From: Mauremys mutica
Taxonomy: Eukaryota > Chordata > Testudines > Geoemydidae
Direction: 5' to 3'
NCBI RefSeq assembly: GCF_020497125.1
Contig: NC_059080.1
Location: 47,123,563-47,187,562 of the forward strand
DNA: 64,000 bases
Both the position numbers and the translations under genes were made by a program. Below are positions 33,354 through 44,290 of the stretch, in pieces; position 1 is the first letter of the stretch, and every line of letters begins with the position of its first letter. The notes under the pieces are model-generated. The model saw nothing but the letters and a program-made list of their open reading frames with translations, did no database searches and was not told where the DNA came from.

Positions 33354-34463
33354 ATGAAGATGACTGGATGTGGAAGCTGCAGCATGTACATGATCCTGGA
33401 GGGGATACCTGAAAAGAGTTTTGTCTGCATAAAGTGCCGCTTGATAGAGCTGATGGAAGAAAAGATCTGAGGACTGGAGATGCAGGTGGAAACTCTGGTC
33501 AAGTTTAGAAGGGGGTTCGAGCGGATGATGGAGCAGAGACCTGATGAGGCCAAAGGGAAAAGCTCAGACTTGCAGATGGAAGCAGGACCAAAGAACTCTG
33601 AGGGGAGACTGCTGGGTGAGGAAAGTGAACAGTGGAAGCATGTGACTAAGCGAACCAGGCAGAGGAAAAGACGGGCTAGTGAAGGAGCAATAGAGCTCAG
33701 GAACAGGTTTGCAGAGTGGGAAAATGAAGAAGGGGCACAGCAGGTGGTCGCTGAAGGTGAGAGGGCAAGGAAGAAGAGAAGAGCAGCTAGTCCTATAGGA
33801 AGAGGGGAAGAGTCAATGGAGATGACACCAAACATGAGCCCCAGGAGGATACGGGATGGGTTGCAGAGGATTGCAAGGGTGAATAGAAATCGAGAGGACT
33901 TGCAGCCAGAGGGAACACGGGCTAGACTGGAGAATTGCATCATCACCAGGAAAAGGCAGGTCTACATGATTGGGGACTCCTTACTGAGAAGAATAGACAG
34001 GCCTGTAACTAGAGCTGATCCGGAGAACAGAAGGGTATGCTGTCTGCTGGGTGCTAAGATACGAGATGTGGACCTGAGGCTGAAGAGGATCCTAACAGGA
34101 GCGGGAAAGAATCCGCTGATTGTCCTTCATGTGGGAACGAATGATATGGTTAGATTCTCGCTGGAACGTATCAAGGGAGACTATGCCAGGCTGGAGAAGA
34201 CACTTAAGGAAATCAAGGCTCAGGTGATCTTCAGTGGGATTCTGCCTGTTCCTAGAGAAGGGCAACAAAGGTGTGACAAGATTATGGTGATCAACAGATG
34301 GCTCAAGCAGTGGTGCTATAAGGAGGGCTTTGGTATGTATGGCCTCTGGGAGGCATTCATGGACAGAGGACTGTTCTCTCAGGATGGACTTCACCTGAGT
34401 AGGGAGGGAAATAGACTTCTAGGATGGAGGCTGGCACAACTGATTAAGAGAGCTTTAAACTAG
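33354..34463 (+). pseudogene. CR1 ORF1 protein, one in-frame stop
   Basis: ORF1 of CR1 encodes an RNA-binding chaperone-like protein with an SGNH (GDSL) esterase domain. The frame opens at ATG 33354 with a Cys-rich segment ('CGSCSMYMILEG' then 'CIKC') and meets TGA at 33468-33470. It then runs open to TAG 34461-34463. A basic, charged middle region precedes the esterase, whose signatures are visible: GDSLLRR (catalytic Ser), HVGTND, and DGLHLS near the C-terminus. The stop lies in 'KI*GLEMQ', where CGA to TGA is a plausible origin. It is a different subfamily from the ORF1 at 43332: the linker is longer and the sequence diverged, but the layout is the same. Confidence 0.85.
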
Positions 34464-34480
34464 GAATTGGGGGGAGATGG

Positions 34481-35870
34481 TTGGGCGATGTCCAGGTAAT
34501 CTCCACGACGGATTTTAACATTGAGAGGGAAGAAAATGAAGCAAGAAAGGAAACTCTCATGGGTAGGAGAATTGACATACGGAGGAAGGGTACTGTAGAT
34601 ACAATTCTAATAGGTGATACTGGTGGTAGAACATCTGGGCCTAATCGGGTAAAGAATGTGAGTGAAGCCAAACAGCAAGAATTAAGATGTTTGTACACCA
34701 ATGCGTGGAGCCTAGGTAACAAAATGGAGGAACTAGAGTTACTGGTGCAGGAAGTGAAACCAGATATTATAGGGATAACAGAAACATGGTGGAATAGTAG
34801 TCATGACTGGAGTACAGGTATTGAAAGGTATGTGCTGTTTAGGCAAGACAGAAATAAAGGCAAAGGTGGTGAAGTAGCATTGTATATCAATGATGAGGTT
34901 AACTGTAAAGAAATGAGAAGGGATGGAATGGATAAGACAGTCTGTCTGGGCAAAAATCACATTGGGGAAGAAAGCTATTAGAGCCTCCCCTGGGATAGTG
35001 CTTGGGGTGTGCTACAGACTGCCGGGATCTGATTTGGATATGGATAGAGATCTCTTTAATGTTTTTAATGAAGTAAACACTAATGGGAATTGTGTGATCA
35101 TGGGAGACTTTAACTTCCCAGATATAGACTGGAGGACAAATGCTGGTAATAATAACAGGGCTCAGATTTTCCTGGATGAGATAGCTGATGGATTCTTTCA
35201 CCAAGTAGTTGCTGAGCCAACAAGAGGGAATGCCATTTTAGATTTGGTTTTGGTGAGTAGTGAGGACCTCATAGAAGAAATGGTTGTAGGGGACAACCTT
35301 GGTTTGAGCGATCATGAGCTAATTCAGTTTAAACTAAATGGAAGGGTAAACAAAAATAGATCTGTGACTAGAGTTTTTTATTTCAAAAGGGCTAACTTTA
35401 AGGAATTAAGGAAATTAGTTAGGGAAGTGGATTGGACTGAAGAACTTGGGGATCTAAGGCAGAGGAAGCCCGGAATTACTTCAAGTCAAAATTGCAGAAA
35501 CTATCAGAAGCCTGCATCCCAAGAAAGGGGGAAAAAATTCATAGGCAGGAGTTGTAGACCAAGCTGGATGAGCAAGCATCTCAGAAAGATGATTAAGAAA
35601 AAGCAGAAAGCCTACAAGGAATGGAAGATAGGAGTGATCAGCAAGGAAAGCTACCTTATTGAGGTCAGAACATGTATGGATAAAGTTAGAAAGGCCAAAA
35701 TTCATGTAGAGTTGGGCCTTGCAAAGGGAATTAAAACCAACAGTAAAAGGTTTTATAGCCATATAAATAAGAAGAAAACAAAGAAAGAAGAAGTGGAACT
35801 GCTAAACACTGAGGATGGAGTGGAGGTTAAGGATAATCTAGGCATGAATAAATATTTAGATAAACTTTAG
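34481..35870 (+). pseudogene. CR1 ORF2 endonuclease domain, frameshifted and truncated
   Basis: The apurinic-type endonuclease nicks target DNA. An open stretch at 34481-34981 has 'LYTNAWSLGNKMEEL' and 'IGITETWW' (conserved Asn and Glu). The frame then shifts near 34975 and continues at about 34986-35870 with 'VCYRLPG', 'GDFNFPDIDW' and 'SDHELIQF' (conserved Asp and His). A further disturbance lies near 35450-35540. The reverse transcriptase is missing. Confidence 0.85.
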
Positions 35871-35969
35871 TTAATAATTCTTAACTACAGTAGGATACAG
35901 TTCCTATTCATTTTAAAGAAAGGGTGCAATGTGTACTGTCTATCCAGCTATCTATCCACTTCATTGCAC

Positions 35970-36292
35970 TGCAACCCCCTTCTGACAACAAAAATCACTA
36001 CACAGCCCCAGGAGTGGGGATTAAATCTTGAGCCCACCTGAGCCCCACTGCCCCAGGTGGGGGGTGGGGCAAAGCTGAAGCCCAAGGGCTTTTGCCCCAG
36101 GTGGGAGGCCTGTAACCCAAGCCCCGCCACCCAGGGCTGAAGTCCTCAGGCTTTGGCTTAGGCTCAGAGTGGTGGGGCTCATGCTTCAGCTTCAGCCCTA
36201 GGCCCCAACAAGTCTAAGTCAGCCCTGGAGATCCCATTAAAATGGGGTTGCAACCCACTTTGGGGTCCTGATCCACAGTTTGAGAGCTGCTG
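35970..36292. mobile_element. hAT miniature element fragment
   Basis: The right end read in reverse, CAGCAGCTCTCAAACTGTGG, is a typical hAT terminal repeat. The left terminal repeat is missing. The interior has mirrored 'gccccaggtggg' units. Confidence 0.5.
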
Positions 36293-36294
36293 AA

Positions 36295-37464
36295 CAGGCT
36301 GTCCCTAGGGGATGCAGGACCCAGGGCAAATCAGCCTGTATGGGGCCCTCCTTAACATTTTTTATACACGTGAAATCTGGTTACAGTCAACTTCAAGGGC
36401 AGCTGCTGGCCAAAGGTTAAATATTGATAGTGCCCAGCTGTATTATTATAAAGTTGTTATATTATATTGTAGTTCTTTTTTATAATTATAAAGAAGTTCA
36501 TATAATTAAAAAACAAACACCTCACCGATCATGATCAGTGTTGCACCGCTTACATTCTGAAATCCACTTTCCTGGACTTTCTTGCAGCAAACTCACTTCC
36601 TGGGTGCATATGATCTTGCTACCCTCAGTGGGTTTTTTTTAAAATGTAATTACACATTCGCAACACTGAGAGCCCATGTTTCCGGAACTGGGTGGCTCTT
36701 GGAAGGCCTATATATGCCCTGGTGCTGGGGGACCCCAGGACCCTCCAGCATGGAGGAGGGGCTCTAAGATCTGTTTTCTCTGTGGGCTGGGAGGGGGGGC
36801 AGAAAAGCAGATGGATGGAGGACCTTAGTCCTGGTGGGTGGTGGAGAGAGCAGAGTTGTGGGACCCCAGGTACTGTGGGGAGGGGGACCCCAAGGCTGGA
36901 CACTGAGGCAGGGGGGTGATAAGGGCTGGCCTTAGCTGGGAGGTGGCATTAGAGGATCCCGCCCAGTGCTGGGAGAGGGGAGAAACAGCAGTGGAAAGGA
37001 GGTGTGGGGCACTGGGGGGACAGCAGTGCTGGGCAACTGGCAAGGGACAATGGAGACTACTGGCTGGCACTCACCTGTGCTAGGGGCGAGGGGGCCCCCT
37101 GTGCTGGTGGAGGTTCCCACTGGAAAAGGGTAGGGTCCATCTGAGGCAGAAGGGCAGGGTCAGGGTCAGGGTCAGCCGGGGTCAGCATGCCCTGGGAGCC
37201 GGCGGAGCAGAGCAAGCTGGGGCCAGGTCTCGCTGCTGCTGCCGCAGAGACTGAGCCCGAGCCCAGGGGCCTGCAGGCAAGAAAAAGAAATAAACACCCA
37301 GGGCAGTGAGTGCAGGGAACAGGCCCAACCCCTGCTGCCGGCGCCAGGCCCCCGCTAGGCCTCCGGGCCACCCTGCCCCCGCACCTCCCGCATACCTCTG
37401 AAGCCCAGGGGCCCCAAAGCAGGGAACCCAGGGCAGTTGTCCCCCATCCCCGGGGACAGCTCTG
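36295..37464. mobile_element. Non-autonomous hAT element (1170 bp)
   Basis: The ends CAGGCTGTCCCTAGGGGATG and CAGAGCTGTCCCCGGGGATG (in reverse) are inverted repeats. The flanking 8-mers are ctgctgaa and ccactgaa (6/8, both differences transitions). The interior is G-rich and carries four imperfect 'gggtca' units near 37155-37185. It inserted into the last bases of the neighbouring hAT fragment. Confidence 0.75.
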
Positions 37465-39555
37465 CCACTGAATAATGGAGCAGCTGTCTGGGAGTGTTAT
37501 GAAGAGTCTTGTGAAACACACCAACAGATATACCCTTCAAGTGATGTTCTCTTAACTGCTACATAGGTTCATGTGTTCATGGTGTTGTTATTAGGAAATA
37601 ACTGTCTTCTCCAGCAAGCACACCTAGCCTGAGCGGAGGATTAGCTTGTAATGACGGGCCACTGCCAAAGTATCCAGTTGTAGTATTCACTAGTTCTCAT
37701 GTAAAATGTGGAATGGATTCTTCAGGAACAGATTTTTTTTCTTTGGGTGTGTCTAAGTCCTGGCTTGAAGTGCAAGTAGGAGCATCACAGTCTAAAAGAA
37801 ATAAAGAGTTGGGATTGGTCCATTATGAGTCAGGCTCCAAGCCTGGTGGGGATATGTGTAACCACTTGGACCCAGACTTGCTCCCTTGACCATAGAGTCT
37901 CCACTTTCAATTCTCCTTTGCTTTAATTCCAAACTGGAAACAAATCAGACTGTGTAAGGAAATGGAGGGGAAACAGAAACAAGTGACCTACAAAAAGAGC
38001 ACAGATGTTTGATTCACACAGTACACTCCAAGGAATGCATTGCATCCTTACCTCCTTGAGTGATTAAAGCTACAGGCCCCCTGGGGTCTCCAAACCCCAG
38101 TATTATTGTGACATTTTAACGGGAGAAACAGGTAGGTTTATAGCTGAGATGGGCCTGAACTAAAGACTTGTATACAAACACCCGCAAACGTTGGGAGGCT
38201 TGAGAACCAGAATGGAACTTGATGGCCTGAGCCCTAGCCTAGTTCTTCTCTTGTTGCTGAAATAAACCATTCTATCTTTCAGCAGAGTTGTCTCTAGTTA
38301 TTCTGTGCTGCATGCTACAGAGCTCTTTCTGGGCTCCATAAGTCAACACTGACTAATGTAACAGAAGCCAGGAGAGCCAGCATCCCTCAGCACTGATGAG
38401 ACCTAAAGAGAATTCATGTGAACCAGCTGTGCCCATAATACAGATGGTGCGGTGGTGAACACAGCATAAATACTCAGACAGAGCAGACAGAACATAGGCC
38501 AAAACTGCAACCATTTACTTGTCCTCTCTCCGCTGAATGTTGGCAGTTCAGATAAATGGGAATGTGCTCTGAACTTCCAGGAGTTGGGTATTGATTTTCC
38601 AGAACTGAGGTTACCTTTAGTTATGCCAGTCTCCAAATGCCAAGTATCTCCAAGGCCAGTTATCTGGTATTCACTCTTATCCAGACCAGGCACCCACAGA
38701 ATAGCACTTCCACTACACATTCCATCGCAGGCAGCACTGTTATGCATTCATCCCCTCACCACTGTCCTCCCTGTCACATTGCCAGTGCCCATCGGGACTT
38801 ACACTCAGGGTCATGAAGTGCGCATGGAGAGTGACCACTTGCACCATGTCATTGTCAGCCACCATCCTGCACATATACCAGCCCCGAGAATGAAAACTTG
38901 CCCTGATGCCTTGTGTTTGCTGCTGCTCCTCCACCCTCTTCTCTGAGTGATTGACCCTAGAAGTCATTTTCCCACCAGTAGCATTAGTAGCATCAAGATC
39001 AACAGCTTCCAGGAAATGGACGGGAACCCTATGAATGCAAACTGATCTGTGACACAGCCCGGCTCCCTGAGCACACAGTGGGTGGGCTCATTCCCGCAGC
39101 CCTGACCGAGGGCACATACCTCTCAGGTCCTGTGGGATTATAAGAGTTGCCATGGCAGTCTGTGTTCTTGACCTTTGGGTCCAGACAGGATATGACCAAA
39201 CCAGCCACTCATCCAAGAAACATCAACCTCTGTCTATGTGTTTTGGAGAGTAATTGGAAATGTCCTTTTGTCTCCTCTGGTTCATCGGCACAGCAGAAGA
39301 AGTGCTTCATGCCCTGCTAATAAAGCCTAATTAAATCTTAGAGGTCATCCCACTTCAAACAGTGACTCATTAGCTCATTTGATTTCTGGCATATACCTTC
39401 CTCCCCCATCATGTGTCCCTAGTCTGTCTCTCTGGCTGGGTCATCGCTTGTCTTTCTTGCCCTAAAATTCCTGACCATTTCTATGACTCAGCCACTGATG
39501 ATGGATGTGCTAATGTAAACCATTGTGTTGTCTAATCCTACTCATAACAATCATA
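37465..39555. other. Unassigned spacer
   Basis: No gene or named repeat was seen in these 2.1 kb. The longest open frame (38584-38946) has no recognisable domain. Confidence 0.45.
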
Positions 39556-39939
39556 GGCTATGCCTACATTATAAAGTTAAGTTGATTTAATGTAAGTCAA
39601 CATTGAGCCACTGATTTCAACAAGTCAATCTTGTGTGTCCACACTACACTCATTGAGTTGGCAGAGTTCATCCTCACTAGCAGGGCTTGCATCAATGCAT
39701 GGAGCACTGCACTGTGGGTAGCTGTCCCACAGTGCATGTAGCCGAGTGAAATTTTGGGATAGGCTTACAATGTCTTATGGGACCAAAACATTGGCGTGAG
39801 TGGTTATGGGAACATGATGTTAGCCTCCCATGATGTACTTACCTCCCTCTCTCCTTCCCTCCCTGAAATCAATGACAAACCAACCAAGCCTTTGTCCGTA
39901 CATCTGGGTTACCTGCATGGACGCCATAGCACGATAAGC

Positions 39940-40995
39940 ATGGACCCTGCTCAGCTGTATACTGTTGTTGTGAGCATTACAAACACCTCGCACCTTATCC
40001 TGCAGTATACAGGAGCCACCGCGTGGAACAATGTGATGCCATGCATGCAGCCCTGCTGGAAGACATAGAGCAAATCGCGGTTGCTGGTGACAGTCACGCA
40101 TCACCTTGACACAGTTGAGCACCGCTTCTGGGCCCGGGAAACAAGCACTGACTGGTGGGACTGCACCGTTATGCAGCTATGGGATGATGAGCAGTAGCTG
40201 CAGAACTTTTGAACACATAAAGCCTCTTTCCAGGAACTGTGGGAAGAGCTTTCCCCAGCCCTGAAGTGCAGCAATACTAAAATGAGAGCTGCTCTGACAG
40301 TGGAGAAGCAAGTGGCGATAGCTCTGTGGAAGCTTGCAATGCCAGACTGCTACTGGTCAGTGGGACATCAGTTTGGAATCAATAAATCTACTGTGGGATG
40401 TGTTGTGATTCAAGTTTGCAGGACCATTAACAGACTTCTGCTAAGGTTAGTGATTCTGGGCAACGTGCAGGACATAGTGGATGGTTTTGCTGTGATGGGG
40501 TTCCCTAACTGTAGTGGAGCTACAGACAGGACGCATATCCCTATCTTGGCACCAGACCACCTCGCCAAAGAGTACATAAACTGAAAGGGGTACTTCTCAA
40601 TGGTGTTACAAGTGGTGGTGAATCACAGGGGCCATTTCACTGACATCAACACGAGAAAGGTTCATGGCACGCACACCTTTAGGAACACAGATCTGTTCAG
40701 AAAGCTGCAAGCAGGAGCTTTCTTTCCAGACTGCAAAATAACCATTGGTGATGTTGGAATGCCACTCATGATCCTGGGAGACCCAGCCTACCCATTGCTC
40801 CCATGTCTCATGAAGCCATACACAGGCAGCCTGGACAGCATTAAGGACTGGTTCAACCATAGGCTGAGCAAGTGCAGATACACTGCAATAACAATCAAAG
40901 GTGCAAGAATGGGCACGTTCTGGTCCTTGTACCCTCCCCTGGTGTTGAGTGCAAGGGATACTGAACTCCCCTACTGGATGTATGGGGGAGGGTGA
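39940..40995 (+). pseudogene. Harbinger transposase copy 2, C-terminus deleted
   Basis: The DDE transposase cuts and inserts the element. The first segment ('MDPAQLYTVVVSI...', 39940 on) has frameshifts before 40282. From 40282 the frame reads 'MRAALTVEKQVAIALWKLAM' with a helix-turn-helix-like part, and 'GATDRTHIPI' holds the first catalytic Asp. A TGA at 40582-40584 interrupts it (TGC in copy 1), and from 40600 the frame resumes with 'GDPAYPLLP' (second Asp). At about 40885 homology to copy 1 stops after 'LSKCR'. The segment that holds the catalytic Glu (VECAFGRLK in copy 1) is gone, and the DNA joins directly to the 3' part of the opposing MYB gene. Confidence 0.85.
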
Positions 40996-40999
40996 TGTA

Positions 41000-41350
41000 G
41001 AACTGGGTGATGATGGCAGCAGGTTCAGCATAGGTTGCAGAGGGACTCTAGCATCCAGTTGCCTTTCTTGAATCTCAACCAGACACCTCAATATGTCTGA
41101 TTGCTCCTTCATAATCCAAAGCATCTCTTCTGTGTGGCAAGCTCTCATTCCCTGCATGCTCTCCTGTCCTCCCTGTCCATGTTGAGGTTCTCAGACAGTG
41201 TAATCCTCCATGCTCTGAGCTCCATCTTGTCACCCTCGGAGGTGCGCATTAACTCATTGAACATGTCTTCCCGAGTCTTCTTTTTCCACCTTCTAATCTG
41301 GGAAAGTCTCTGTCCTTGTGTGGGGGATGTGCCAACGGACAAGGTTTCAG
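41000..41350 (-). pseudogene. Harbinger MYB-like gene copy 2, exon 2
   Basis: The minus-strand exon starts after a 'ccttgcag' acceptor (first exon base 41350). It encodes 'LSQIRRWKKKTREDMFNELM', a helix matching exon 2 of copy 1 (50646 on). TGA stops the frame at 41145-41147. Downstream of it a shifted frame still encodes an 'EQSDILRCLVEIQERQ' coiled region, so the reading frame is damaged. Confidence 0.75.
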
Positions 41351-42316
41351 CTGCAAGGAATGCAAAGCACAAGGGTAGCACTGACAGTGCATACATTATT
41401 TCTGGAGCAAGGTTAATTTTTTTTTATTAAAAAAACACCCCTCAATACACTTTACTGCAAGTCACAACGTAATCACAACCACTAGCTATTGCAAGAGTCA
41501 GTTTGCTGCTCCAGTTGTGGTGAGTAAGGCCATGAAACATGGGCAAGAGGTTTTGTGCTGCTGCTTTTGTGAAGACATCCTTGGGATCACAAGTTGGAAC
41601 TTGAGAAAAGTCCCCTGTCCCCTAACAACCTGGATAATGCTTGAGGACAGGCACCAGTGTAAAGCCCCCCCAAATAGTTTGTTTTTCACAAAAGCAGCAC
41701 CGGGGGAGGGAGGGGAGACAAACAGGAAGCCGTCATTCCTCCTCCCCCTTTTTTTCAATGTTGCTTGCAATACACAGTGATCCCTTCCAACCACAGCTCT
41801 GGCACATTTGGGAAAGCGTGGTTGTATAACCCAGATTTCACCAAACAGGGGAGGATTACTTGTTGAATTGTTTGCAGTTTAAGGGCTAGCATTGAAAATC
41901 CCCCCAGGTGACCCTATGTGATATCACTCTCCTCAGGGTAACAGAGGCAGCAAGGGAGCAGATGCTGCAAACATCTGGGTACTGACCTGATCCTTATGTT
42001 GCAATGCTGTGTGCTGCAATGATGCCAGCAGAGTTAATACTGGAGTGGTGCAGGAAAGTGTCCTACCATGGTGAACGAAATAAGGCAGCCCTTTCCAGAA
42101 ACCTTCTGCAAAGGATTGCAGAGTACCTCTATGAAACTTCCTAGAGATCTCCATGGAGGACTCCTGGGCCATCCCTGTACACATAAACAGTCTTTTTCAA
42201 AGAGCACCCTCTGCATAGCTGGAGTGGCCACCGATACCCTCTACACCTAATTTTTTGTTCAGATTAAACATAAAAAATAATAGCATGTAACAGTTTGATT
42301 GGGAATGTGTACTCAC

Positions 42317-42850
42317 CAGAGATGCATTGCGCTCCACCACCAACTGGTCTTGTGAAGGGATGGGCTCCAGGATTAAAAATAGCTCTCGGCTGTCAGGGAG
42401 AATGGATCCTCCACTTGCCTGCCTCACATCCTCCTCCTCTTCCTCATCAACAATGTCCTTCTCATTGTTGCTCAAGGTCGCCCAGGGCTTCTGGGAGGTA
42501 TCCACAGAGCGTTTTGGGGTAGGGGTGGGGTCGCTACTGAGAATCACATGCAGCTCCTCATAAAAGCGGCATGTCTGTGGGGCAGAACCAGAGCGACTGT
42601 TCACCTCCCTTGTCTTCTGATACACTTGCCAAAGCTCCTTTATTTTCATGCGGCACTGCTGTGTGTCCCTGGTGTAGCCCTTCTCCCCCATGCCCCGTGC
42701 AATCTTGGCATAGATGTCAGTGTTTCTTCTGCTGGATTGGAGTTCTGCCTGCACTCTTCTCCCCACACAGAAATAAGATCCACCTCTTCCTGTGTAGTCC
42801 AGGCTGCAGCACATTTGCAGCCTTAAGTCACCATGATCCTTATGTTGCAA
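42317..42850 (-). pseudogene. Harbinger MYB-like gene copy 2, exon 1
   Basis: These elements encode a second protein with a MYB/SANT-like DNA-binding domain that helps the transposase enter the nucleus and bind DNA (established for Harbinger). The frame contains 'IYAKIARGMGEKGYTRDTQQCRMKIKELWQ', 'CRFYEELHVIL' and an acidic 'DEEEEEDV' tract. The exon ends at 'gcatctctg|gtgagt' (donor GT at 42316-42315). The start of the domain (WTTQEEVDLISVWGE) lies in another frame, so a frameshift is present near 42745-42760. The 5' part is separated from its promoter by the CR1 insertion at 42853. The intron to exon 2 would be 966 bp. Confidence 0.75.
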
Positions 42851-42852
42851 TG

Positions 42853-43331
42853 GCGAACAGGGGCTGCTAACAGGGAGTTTCGCAAGGGAGTTCTCCAGGT
42901 GAAGGAGGAGCTAATACAGCATCTGTGGGGTAAGTGACTGTCTGTAGTGTGTGTTTGTTTGTGTTTGGGGGTTACTTGCTGTGTGCTGAGCTTGTGTTTG
43001 TCAGTCTGTTTGTTTGTTTGTTTGTTTGAGGGACCGTGTGCTCTGGCTGGCAGTTGGAGGCAGGTTTGAAAGCTCGAAGCCTCTGGTAATTGGCTGAGTC
43101 TTAATCAGTGGGCGGGGCATTCACTCAGGCCAGGGCTTTATAAAGCTGCGCACAAGCGACCAGGGGCTGCTAACAGGGAGTTTCGCAAGGGAGTTTAGAA
43201 GGGGAGTGGGAAGGGAATGGGAGCCCCTCACCAGCCCTAACCCCTTCCCCATGGCCCCCCCCTAAAACCTATAAACCGAACCACATTCCAAAACTACTTC
43301 CGTAAACCACCCTTTCACTAACTAGGAGACA
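42853..43331 (+). promoter_or_regulatory. CR1 5' UTR with repeated 40-bp unit and internal TATA
   Basis: The unit GCGAMCAGGGGCTGCTAACA and the 20 bases after it occur at 42853-42892 and again at 43156-43195, identical but for one base over 40 bp. A TTTATAAA box lies at about 43137, some 20 bp before the second unit. A (GTTT)n run is at about 43005-43027. The insertion's 5' end coincides with the start of the first unit, as expected if RNA started there from a lost upstream copy of the same promoter. Confidence 0.65.
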
Positions 43332-44255
43332 ATGCAGGCAGAAGCCCAGCAGCAGAGTGGGGGCTATCCAGTTTATTGCGCTGACTGTGGCATGTATGAT
43401 TACCTGCCCTGTGGGCGGGTGGCATATGTGTGCAGTCGGTGCAAGGAGCTCCTGGCCCTCAGAGACCATGTACGGACTTTGGAGGCCAGGGTGGTGGAAC
43501 TGGAAGAGCTGAGAGAGGCAGAGAGGTATGTTGATGAGGCTTTCCGGGACACTGTAGAATTGTCCCACCTCCGCTTAGACAGCTCCTGTGCTGTTGAGGA
43601 GGAAGAAGGGCCCAGGGAAGTAGAGCAGTCAATGGGAGCAGAGGGAAACCTTCCCGTAGTTGGGACCCTCCTTCCAGATGGTGCTGAGGTTGCCTCTCGC
43701 ACTGAGGTTACCTCTCCGGGGGAGGGAACTACAGTTTCTAGGAAAAGGCAGGTGTTAGTAATGGGAGATTCGATTATTAGAAATATAGATAGCTGGGTCT
43801 GTGATGACCGGGAGAACCGTATGGTGACTTGCCTGCCTGGTGCGAAGGTTGCGGATCTCTCGAGGCATCTAGATAGACTTATGTGTAGTGCTGGGGAGGA
43901 GCCGGTGGTCGTGGTACATGTAGGTACCAATGACATAGGGAAGGGTAGGAGAGATATCCTGGAAGCCAAATGTAGGCTGCTAGGGAAGAGACTGAAATCC
44001 AGGACCTCTATGGTGGCATTTTCAGAAATGCTCCCAGTTCCACGCGCAGGGCCAGGTAGGCAGGCAGAGCTTCAGAGTCTCAATGCGTGGATGAGACGAT
44101 GGTGTAGAGAGGAGGGGTTCACGTTCATTAGGAACTGGGGAAACTTCTGGGATGGGAGGAGCCTATACAGGAGAGATGGGCTCCACCTAAACCAAAGTGG
44201 AACCAGACTGCTGGCACTAAACATTAAAAAGGTTGTAGAGCAGTTTTTAAACTAG
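43332..44255 (+). CDS. CR1 ORF1 protein, intact (307 aa)
   Basis: This is the LINE ORF1 protein, an RNA-binding protein with an esterase domain that supports retrotransposition. Cys16, Cys19, Cys27, Cys34 and Cys37 form a zinc-binding N-terminus. Residues 39-65 ('LLALRDHVRTLEARVVELEE') look like a coiled coil, and an acidic stretch follows near 90-100. The SGNH/GDSL esterase follows: GDS with Ser147, the GTND block at 198-201, and DGLH with Asp282 and His285, a complete apparent triad. The ORF ends at TAG 44253-44255, 35 bp before ORF2, which is in another frame. No stop or frameshift is present. Confidence 0.93.
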   Translation: MQAEAQQQSGGYPVYCADCGMYDYLPCGRVAYVCSRCKELLALRDHVRTLEARVVELEELREAERYVDEAFRDTVELSHLRLDSSCAVEEEEGPREVEQSMGAEGNLPVVGTLLPDGAEVASRTEVTSPGEGTTVSRKRQVLVMGDSIIRNIDSWVCDDRENRMVTCLPGAKVADLSRHLDRLMCSAGEEPVVVVHVGTNDIGKGRRDILEAKCRLLGKRLKSRTSMVAFSEMLPVPRAGPGRQAELQSLNAWMRRWCREEGFTFIRNWGNFWDGRSLYRRDGLHLNQSGTRLLALNIKKVVEQFLN

Positions 44256-44290
44256 GAGATGGGGGAAAGCCGACTGCTGCAGAGGAGCGT

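Larger units (their letters stand above)
33308..35870 (+). mobile_element. CR1 LINE, 5' half only (ORF1 plus endonuclease)
   Basis: This copy carries ORF1 and the start of ORF2 but ends before the reverse transcriptase and 3' UTR. LINE copies are usually 5' truncated, so loss of the 3' half points to a later deletion or rearrangement at about 35870. Confidence 0.85.

Noticed and set aside
37155..37185. GGGTCA repeats as an internal telomere tract
   Set aside because: There are only about four imperfect units and the motif is not TTAGGG. It is a local repeat of the hAT element.
37057..37524. 155-codon minus-strand ORF
   Set aside because: It is inside the GC-rich hAT element 36295-37464 and runs across its terminal repeat. 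No domain is visible.
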